Source: Clostridia bacterium
Lineage (GTDB): Bacteria > Bacillota > Clostridia > Lachnospirales > Lachnospiraceae
NCBI GenBank assembly: GCA_009929525.1
Contig: SAAH01000025.1
Span: 1 to 39,274, forward strand
DNA length: 39,274 bases
Reading direction: 5' to 3'
Shown: piece after piece, positions 34,098 through 39,274 of the stretch
Numbering within the stretch: position 1 is the first letter of the stretch
How the letters are laid out: the number at the start of each line of letters is the position of its first letter
Translations under genes and position numbers: made by a program
The notes under the pieces: model-generated
What the model was told of the DNA's origin: nothing
Database searches by the model: none
What the model saw: only the letters and a program-made list of their open reading frames with translations

Positions 34098-36683
34098 TTA
34101 CATACCTGGAAAACTTCCCATATCACTTGGTGCTCCTTCACTTGACTTCATTTGACTACGATCAAAATTACCATCTTGCATCATACCGCCTCCAAAGCCA
34201 AAATCAGAAGTACTGCTTGTGGAACCTGTCTTTTGATAATATACGGTATCACCTTCCGAAAGTCCTTCTGTGATCTCCACCGTATCTCCGTCTGAAAGTC
34301 CCGTGGTCACCGTCTGTTCTCCGGATAAATTGCCGTCCTCGTCCTTACTTGTATAGACAAATACTTCCTGTCCGCGTTCCTGCAGGGCATTTACCGGTAT
34401 AGTGATCGCATCGTCTTTTTGTTCAATAACGATGGTAGCCGATGCGTTCATCCCCACTTTCATTTCTTCCGTCTTATCAACAGTGATCTCCACGGTGTAT
34501 TTTGCCACCCCGCCGCTTACGGAAGCTGTATTTCCTATCTTGGTCACCTCGCCAGTAAATGTCTCATCCTCCAGTGCATCGAAGGTCACTTGCGCTTCCT
34601 GTCCATTAGTCACAGAATTAATATCCAATTCATCTACACTCACAGATATCTTCATCTGCTCATTTCCGCTGATTGTAAATGCTGTCGTATCAGTGTCGTA
34701 TTCACTTGCAGATGTTGTATCACCGGAAGAATCCGAGGCTGAGTCACTTGATGCGGCACTGCCTGAAGCTCCCTGTGAGGAGGTTCCTGTTGATGATGAA
34801 CCACTGCCTGCTGACATCACACTACCGGAACCTGATCCAACACTTTGACTTCCTGCACTGGCTGATCCGGCACTTTGTGTCCCTGTGCTTTCAGTTCCTG
34901 TTGCCTGACTTTGGGATCCCTGGGTTCCCGTACTTTGACTGCTGTCTGTCACTGTACTTCCCGTATTTCCATTTTCCTTGTCCGTATCCGCATCGCCATT
35001 TTGTTTTTCTTCTGATGCTGTCTCCGGGAAAGTCACGGTAAATGTCAGTGTTTTCTTATCTTCTGAGACAGTGACTCCGGACAATATTCCAACCTCCAGT
35101 TTTTGTATACTGTCAGTACCAAATATAAATCCCTCTCCAGCACTCAGTGTCACCTGTGCCTGATAGGACGTTGATGCCGCAAATGCATCCGCCTGCGGGT
35201 TCCAGCTTATCGTCCCGGTATAACAGCTGCTGTCTGTAGTGATAGCTGTCTGTGGTGTTTTTCCTTTTGCCGGGCTTTCTATGATCAGATTCTGAGTTCC
35301 ATTTGTACCGCTGGAACTGATCGACAGTTGCAGTTTTGTATCATCCGTTACAGTATTACCTCCGTTACCGCCATCTCCTGTACTTCCATTTCCGGTGGTT
35401 CCGTCTTCTGCAGTTGCATTTTCCAAAGACACTGCCGCTGTTCCTGCAGTTGAAAGATTAAGAAGCATATTGCTGGATGAGTCAGAATATACAGTCATGG
35501 ACGTACCTGAAGATGAATAGTTCATATTACTCATGCTTACCGATGTTCCAGTGCTTCCAGACGTTCCGGCAGTTCCAGATGTTCCAGTACTTCCGGACGT
35601 TTGGCTTGTGCTGCTTTCTGATCCTGCTGATACCAGTACACTCTCAATGGTCCCATCCTTATCAGCTGTAATGGTTCCTGTCTTTGACAGCTCGATCAAT
35701 TCTTTTAACGTATTTGTATAGGCTTCACGCATGGCAGTCTGTTCCTGATATTCCGGTGATGTTCCATCATTTTCCAGTGTATAGAGGGTATCTCCACTGG
35801 ATATGGCTTCATTTTCAGATACAGAAAGCGCTTCAACTGTTCCTGTAGTCCCTGTGATTTCTAATGCCTGATGGATGTATGCACTTCCCTGTCCCAGTGA
35901 AGCTCCGTCTTCTGTCGAAACACTGACAGTTTCATCTACACTTACACTTTTATCACTCATAGTGATCACACAGGTTTTTCCACTGACACTTTCCACAACT
36001 CCCGATATCTCATCTCCATCCGAAAGAGTCACAACAATATCATCATCCATTGCCACAGCTTCTGACGTTTGTACCTCCACTGCCATCTTTCCATCCAGCG
36101 ATACCAGCATCAGTGCTCCCTTATCCAGCATAACATCTGAAACATCAGAATCTTCTGCAATGTAAATGTTTTTTACCCTTCCATCCACTTTGGATAATAC
36201 TTCCTCTGAAGTCGTATCATCTTTACTCTCATTTATTTCCTCATCCAGTGTTTCAATCGCATCCTGGATGTCTTCCATAGTAGAATATACCGAAGCTTCA
36301 TCCACTGTAGCAAGAACATCTCCTTGTGAAACCATATCCCCACTTTCTACTTTCACCTCGTCGATCACGATACCTGATGGGATCTTTATGGAAACAGCAC
36401 TGTCATTTTCCAGATTTCCTGTGCCGACGATTGTATTTGAAATACTCCCTGTCTGGGCCGAAGCCTCTATTACGCTGGCGGTATTTGCTGCCATGACCGG
36501 TCTCGCTGAATTTTTATATATGATGACTGTTCCGGCTGTTCCCACCGTAATAACCAGTATCAGAGCTGTTATCACGATGAATTTTTTCTTTTTAGAATAG
36601 CGTTTCCATCTTCCGGTGAACAGTGACATTTTCCCTGTTCCCTTTTTATCTGTGTTTATCTTACGGGTCCATATTTTTTTCAC
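34098..36683 (-). CDS. HlyD/MacA-like adaptor, unusually long with low-complexity linkers
   Basis: An 861-residue envelope protein, about twice the size of MacA. After a basic N-terminus and one membrane helix (about 35-57) comes a biotinyl-lipoyl-like region (SGDMVSQGDVLATVDEASVY), a second half-motif around VDGRVKNIYIAEDSDVSD, and Ser/Gly/Thr-rich repeats (GTSGSTGTS-type). Then an Ig-like stretch of about 110 residues contains TISWNPQADAFAASTSYQAQV and LTFTVTFPETA. A longer Ser/Gly/Gln linker of about 100 residues follows, then the C-terminal barrel parts (SVDELDINSVTNGQEAQVTF and AITIPVNALQERG). It presumably spans the thick wall and docks on the permease. The GTG at 36683 has GAGGAGG seven bases upstream; ATG 36689 is too close to that site. 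Confidence 0.87.
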   Translation of the reverse strand: MKKIWTRKINTDKKGTGKMSLFTGRWKRYSKKKKFIVITALILVITVGTAGTVIIYKNSARPVMAANTASVIEASAQTGSISNTIVGTGNLENDSAVSIKIPSGIVIDEVKVESGDMVSQGDVLATVDEASVYSTMEDIQDAIETLDEEINESKDDTTSEEVLSKVDGRVKNIYIAEDSDVSDVMLDKGALMLVSLDGKMAVEVQTSEAVAMDDDIVVTLSDGDEISGVVESVSGKTCVITMSDKSVSVDETVSVSTEDGASLGQGSAYIHQALEITGTTGTVEALSVSENEAISSGDTLYTLENDGTSPEYQEQTAMREAYTNTLKELIELSKTGTITADKDGTIESVLVSAGSESSTSQTSGSTGTSGTAGTSGSTGTSVSMSNMNYSSSGTSMTVYSDSSSNMLLNLSTAGTAAVSLENATAEDGTTGNGSTGDGGNGGNTVTDDTKLQLSISSSGTNGTQNLIIESPAKGKTPQTAITTDSSCYTGTISWNPQADAFAASTSYQAQVTLSAGEGFIFGTDSIQKLEVGILSGVTVSEDKKTLTFTVTFPETASEEKQNGDADTDKENGNTGSTVTDSSQSTGTQGSQSQATGTESTGTQSAGSASAGSQSVGSGSGSVMSAGSGSSSTGTSSQGASGSAASSDSASDSSGDTTSASEYDTDTTAFTISGNEQMKISVSVDELDINSVTNGQEAQVTFDALEDETFTGEVTKIGNTASVSGGVAKYTVEITVDKTEEMKVGMNASATIVIEQKDDAITIPVNALQERGQEVFVYTSKDEDGNLSGEQTVTTGLSDGDTVEITEGLSEGDTVYYQKTGSTSSTSDFGFGGGMMQDGNFDRSQMKSSEGAPSDMGSFPGM

Positions 36684-36698
36684 GATCATTCCTCCTCT

Positions 36699-38741
36699 TT
36701 ATGCCAGTTCCGCTGGTTTTTCCACTTCATAGCTGCTCCACTGAGTCACCGCAGACGCTTCCTGCACATCTGCACTTTCTTTGTAAGTATCCACAGTTAT
36801 CGTATATTTACTGTCTCCTTCGACATAAGATGTTCCATCGTTTCCGATCACTGTTACTGTCTTTCCCTCGGAGTCTTCAATCGTCCCGGCATTGGAAAGA
36901 TTGGTAAGTATACTGTCATCGGTTACGATCCATGTAGAATTTTCATCTATTGTGAGGCTGCAGTAACCCTCTCCTGTTGTCTGTACATTGGATTCATCAT
37001 CTATTACAGCACCCGCCAATGTACTTGCATCTGTGACGTAAAAGTCAAGATTGCTGATACTGTCCCAGATCACATCGCCTTCCATATCCTGATCAGATGC
37101 TGTAAACAAGCAGTCTGCCCCATTAGCTCCTGCCGTTCCCCATCCTCTCTCATTTTGATTTCCTGTACACTTTAGAAAGAAATCATTCTCCTCAGGGTAT
37201 GTGATATCCACATTGGATAGGGTTATGGTGCTTTCGGTATTCGTGGTATAGAACATGCCGCCCTCTTTTGAGGTAAGTGTGCCGCCATTCATTTCAAAGG
37301 TACTGTTTCCCACTTCAGAGTCGCCAGACATACTCTGATACAGTATTACGTTCCATATGCAGTCATTTCTGCTGTCTTCCGTCATCGTTCCTGTAAGATC
37401 GCAGTCATAAAGATGAAGAGAGTTCAGTCCCTCGATACACACCGCCTCAGCGGCATTTGATGTTAGCACAGCATCATTGACAGCTATGTCTGCCGTTGAA
37501 TATACTGCTGGAGAGTCTGTGCCATTAGAGGTATAATTTCCACCGTCAATGACCATTGTTCCGCCACCCCTGTCAGAACGGATGGCTGCGGAAGAGGTTC
37601 CTTCTGTACTTGCAGTCAGATCCCATGCATATAATGTTCCGCCACCTGCTGCATGAATTCCTCCTGATGTTCCCTGGGTGGTAGTGATCGTTGTATCTGA
37701 TGCATAGATGACTCCGTCGCCATAGGAAAATATTCCTGCACCGCCTGTTGAATCCGTATCAATGATACTGTTGCTTATATAGGTAGTTCCATCTGTATCC
37801 AGTAAGGCTGCGCCTACCCCGTAGAAGCTCGAATTATCTCCCCCTGTGCTGTCTGAGGACTCCTTTGTAATATCCACATTGCTTAGGGTGACATTCGCAC
37901 CTTCCGATACATGAATTGCATTTTCATCTGTTCCAGCAGAGGAAAAACTCTCATCTGTTACTTCTGTATCTTCCGTATAATCAGTTGCCGCCGTGTAGCT
38001 TTCCACTCCTCCGGCAGCCTCACCTGCCATTGCTGCATCCCCAGCACCGCCTCCTCTGTTCATAGTGATGACCGTAATCTTTTCTGCACTTCCATCATCC
38101 GCCAATGTGATCGCCACTGTATCACCAACCTGGATATCTTCCAGTGTTATCTCCTGGGTTTCTGCCTGCATACCGCCCCTTTGACCCATGGAAGCATTAT
38201 TTTCTGTCACCTTTGTTTCTCCAGAATTTGCTGTACTATCTTCTGGATCCGTTTCTCCATCTGCTTTTGTTTCTCCGTCTGTCGGCATCTCTCCACTCGG
38301 TGCTTCTCCGTCTGTCGGCATCTCTCCACTTGGTGCTTCTCCGTCTGGTACATTCATTCTTCCCATACCGCCTGATTCAAATGTTGTACTTTCAGTTATT
38401 GATATTTCCTGCTTCTCACCGGTCAGATCCAGCATTGAGAATTCACCTGTTTCTCCCATACCTTTATTCTTGTTTTCTTCTTGACTCTCACTTGATTCTT
38501 TCGAAGCTGATGCATCATCTGGTTTTTCCATTTCTTTTTGTGTTCCTACATTAATAACAACTTTATTCTCATCTATAGCGGAAACCTCACCATAAACTAT
38601 ATCTTCTGATTCCTGCTCCTGACTTTCTTCCGTCTGATCAGCTTCATTCGTAGCTGCTTCACTACTGTTGCTGGAACATCCGCTGTAAAAAGCGGTACTC
38701 ACTGCCAAACCCAGAATCAATGCCATCTGTTTATATTTCAT
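36699..38741 (-). CDS. beta-helix surface lipoprotein with DUF5666-like N-terminal part
   Basis: A 680-residue lipoprotein. The signal peptide ends in YSGC with the lipidated Cys22. Next is an acidic linker, then segments that look like one DUF5666-type domain (IVYGEVSAIDENKVVINV and later EDIQVGDTVAITLADDGS) separated by a low-complexity insert with two 11-residue repeats (DGEAPSGEMPT). From about 250 on there is a repetitive region of short beta strands with many NVDIT, GVIYAS, GGNYTS and GGTLTS-like turns. This is typical of a right-handed beta-helix such as the Cthe_2159-type carbohydrate-binding family. AAAGGA lies nine bases before the ATG. It heads the gene string with adaptor, ATPase and permease. 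Sugar or cell-surface binding is the best guess. Confidence 0.83.
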   Translation of the reverse strand: MKYKQMALILGLAVSTAFYSGCSSNSSEAATNEADQTEESQEQESEDIVYGEVSAIDENKVVINVGTQKEMEKPDDASASKESSESQEENKNKGMGETGEFSMLDLTGEKQEISITESTTFESGGMGRMNVPDGEAPSGEMPTDGEAPSGEMPTDGETKADGETDPEDSTANSGETKVTENNASMGQRGGMQAETQEITLEDIQVGDTVAITLADDGSAEKITVITMNRGGGAGDAAMAGEAAGGVESYTAATDYTEDTEVTDESFSSAGTDENAIHVSEGANVTLSNVDITKESSDSTGGDNSSFYGVGAALLDTDGTTYISNSIIDTDSTGGAGIFSYGDGVIYASDTTITTTQGTSGGIHAAGGGTLYAWDLTASTEGTSSAAIRSDRGGGTMVIDGGNYTSNGTDSPAVYSTADIAVNDAVLTSNAAEAVCIEGLNSLHLYDCDLTGTMTEDSRNDCIWNVILYQSMSGDSEVGNSTFEMNGGTLTSKEGGMFYTTNTESTITLSNVDITYPEENDFFLKCTGNQNERGWGTAGANGADCLFTASDQDMEGDVIWDSISNLDFYVTDASTLAGAVIDDESNVQTTGEGYCSLTIDENSTWIVTDDSILTNLSNAGTIEDSEGKTVTVIGNDGTSYVEGDSKYTITVDTYKESADVQEASAVTQWSSYEVEKPAELA
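38271..38348. repeat. 33-bp tandem repeat inside the lipoprotein gene
   Basis: Two 33-bp copies (38271-38303 and 38304-38336) differ at one base, and a 12-base partial third copy follows. The unit is a multiple of three and encodes the repeated 11-residue Pro/Gly/Glu-rich motif, so copy number can vary without breaking the frame. Confidence 0.85.
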
Positions 38742-38882
38742 ATTCTTCAATCCTTTCTTCAGACAAATAATCTTTTTATTTCTTATATCGTTATACAGTA
38801 TATTATTGTTACTTAAAATGAACTTTAAATTTGGGTGGAGGAAAGTGTGAAAGTTTTGTGATGTGTGGGGGAGGAGGAGGAC

Positions 38883-39147
38883 GCCGACCGGCACCGCCCG
38901 CTCTGGGGCAGGGATCGTTGGGTGGGGATCTCGCTGAAAAATCTAAGTGTGGCCAGGGGCGTTTCGGCAGGGATCGGACATATTCAGCGTATGTGCCTGA
39001 TGCACATACACCTCAGATGTCCTTGTGGCGTGCTTTTGTAAGCACACCACACCCTGCTGAAACGCCCCTGGCCACACTAAGATTTTTTGTCAGCTCAATC
39101 CCGACACCCAACGATCCCTGCCCCAGAGCGGGCGGTGCTGGCCGGCT
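38883..39147. repeat. 265-bp GC-rich imperfect palindrome with inner hairpins
   Basis: Left arm 38883-38972 is the reverse complement of right arm 39052-39147. A perfect 34-bp block (38891-38924 with 39105-39138) and a perfect 20-bp block (38946-38965 with 39059-39078) are joined by an imperfect stretch of small indels. The interior holds an outer stem GGACAT/ATGTCC (38976-38981 with 39017-39022) enclosing the 8-bp hairpin GTATGTGC-ctgat-GCACATAC at 38989-39009, and a second 11-bp hairpin with one mismatch at 39025-39050. TTTTTT follows at 39160-39165 on the plus strand. The composition is clearly richer in GC than the flanks. No gene fits: a plus-strand reading frame of 112 codons through it is Gly/Pro/Arg-rich and is a by-product of the palindrome. 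It could be a mobile palindromic element, a structured RNA or a cruciform-forming DNA site. Confidence 0.85.
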
Positions 39148-39165
39148 GTTTGTTGGCTGTTTTTT

Positions 39166-39274
39166 ATGATCTTGAGTAACTGTTCAGAACCCCCTTGGGG
39201 AACTAATTAATTTTTGTACAAAACAGAGAATTTTTAAAACCTGTTTTGCGATATTATTTCGGTAATTGGTGGAT
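39166..39274. other. AT-rich right edge without a recognisable gene
   Basis: Beyond the palindrome the sequence returns to AT-rich composition. A short CCCC-ctt-GGGG hairpin lies at about 39191-39200, and AAAACAG pairs with CTGTTTT at about 39220-39247. Nothing else can be supported up to the window end. Confidence 0.4.

Noticed and set aside
34350-35640. Low-complexity Ser/Gly/Thr stretch as a frameshifted or chimeric gene
   Set aside because: The reading frame stays open through both linkers, flanked by recognisable adaptor segments in the correct order.
38271-38348. CRISPR-like tandem units
   Set aside because: Direct repeats have no spacers and encode in-frame peptide repeats.
38883-39147. 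SRP RNA or 6S RNA
   Set aside because: The size is near 270 bases, but the conserved SRP tetraloop region and the 6S bubble are not seen and the helix is too perfect.
38831-39169. 112-codon plus-strand reading frame across the palindrome
   Set aside because: The protein is Gly/Pro/Arg-rich, has no ribosome binding site that fits, and its sequence is imposed by the palindromic arms.

Overview
This window looks like chromosomal DNA from a strict anaerobe of the Lachnospiraceae (Clostridia, Bacillota). The genus cannot be fixed from the sequence alone. The evidence is moderate GC, strong purine-rich ribosome binding sites, a six-gene Rnf complex (rnfCDGEAB), a GerW/YtfJ sporulation protein, ispH and rpsA as neighbours, a two-domain polyphosphate:AMP phosphotransferase, and Gram-positive RodA/PBP and ZapA genes. 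Nearly all genes lie on the minus strand; the one clear exception is the YprB-like exonuclease at about 23.2-24.3 kb. No tRNA, rRNA, transposase, integrase or CRISPR array was seen.

Layout, left to right. 0.1-3.5 kb: a MoxR ATPase - DUF58 - membrane protein operon. 3.5-5.1 kb: an ABC-F ATPase. 5.1-8.7 kb: a polyphosphate:AMP phosphotransferase, a small conserved-type hypothetical, a YtfI-like DUF2953 protein, GerW, and a tiny membrane peptide that seems to use a non-ATG start, ended by a terminator. 8.8-9.3 kb: a Nudix hydrolase with its own promoter. 9.3-14.9 kb: cell envelope and division genes (PBP, RodA/FtsW family, U32 peptidase/hydroxylase, ZapA). 15.0-17.5 kb: ruvB, ruvA, a Gx transporter and a NusG-domain-II protein. 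17.9-22.9 kb: the Rnf operon with a structured leader and a long terminator hairpin. 24.3-25.1 kb: a DUF1445 hydro-lyase. 25.2-30.0 kb: an rpiR - FAD oxidoreductase - cmk - ispH - rpsA gene string.

30.2-38.7 kb is the most distinctive coding block: a beta-helix surface lipoprotein, a very long HlyD/MacA-like adaptor with Ser/Gly/Thr-rich linkers and an apparent Ig-like insert, a MacB-type ATPase and permease, then an OmpR-type response regulator and sensor kinase. All are on one strand with short spacing or overlaps, except that the regulator pair has its own promoter. I read this as one envelope-spanning module of uncertain substrate, with a dedicated two-component system.

38.8-39.3 kb has no credible gene. 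It holds a GC-rich, nearly palindromic element of about 265 bp: two arms of about 90-96 bp, with a perfect 34-bp and a perfect 20-bp block, enclosing two further hairpins. Nothing else in the window resembles it, and it is the best candidate for something undescribed.
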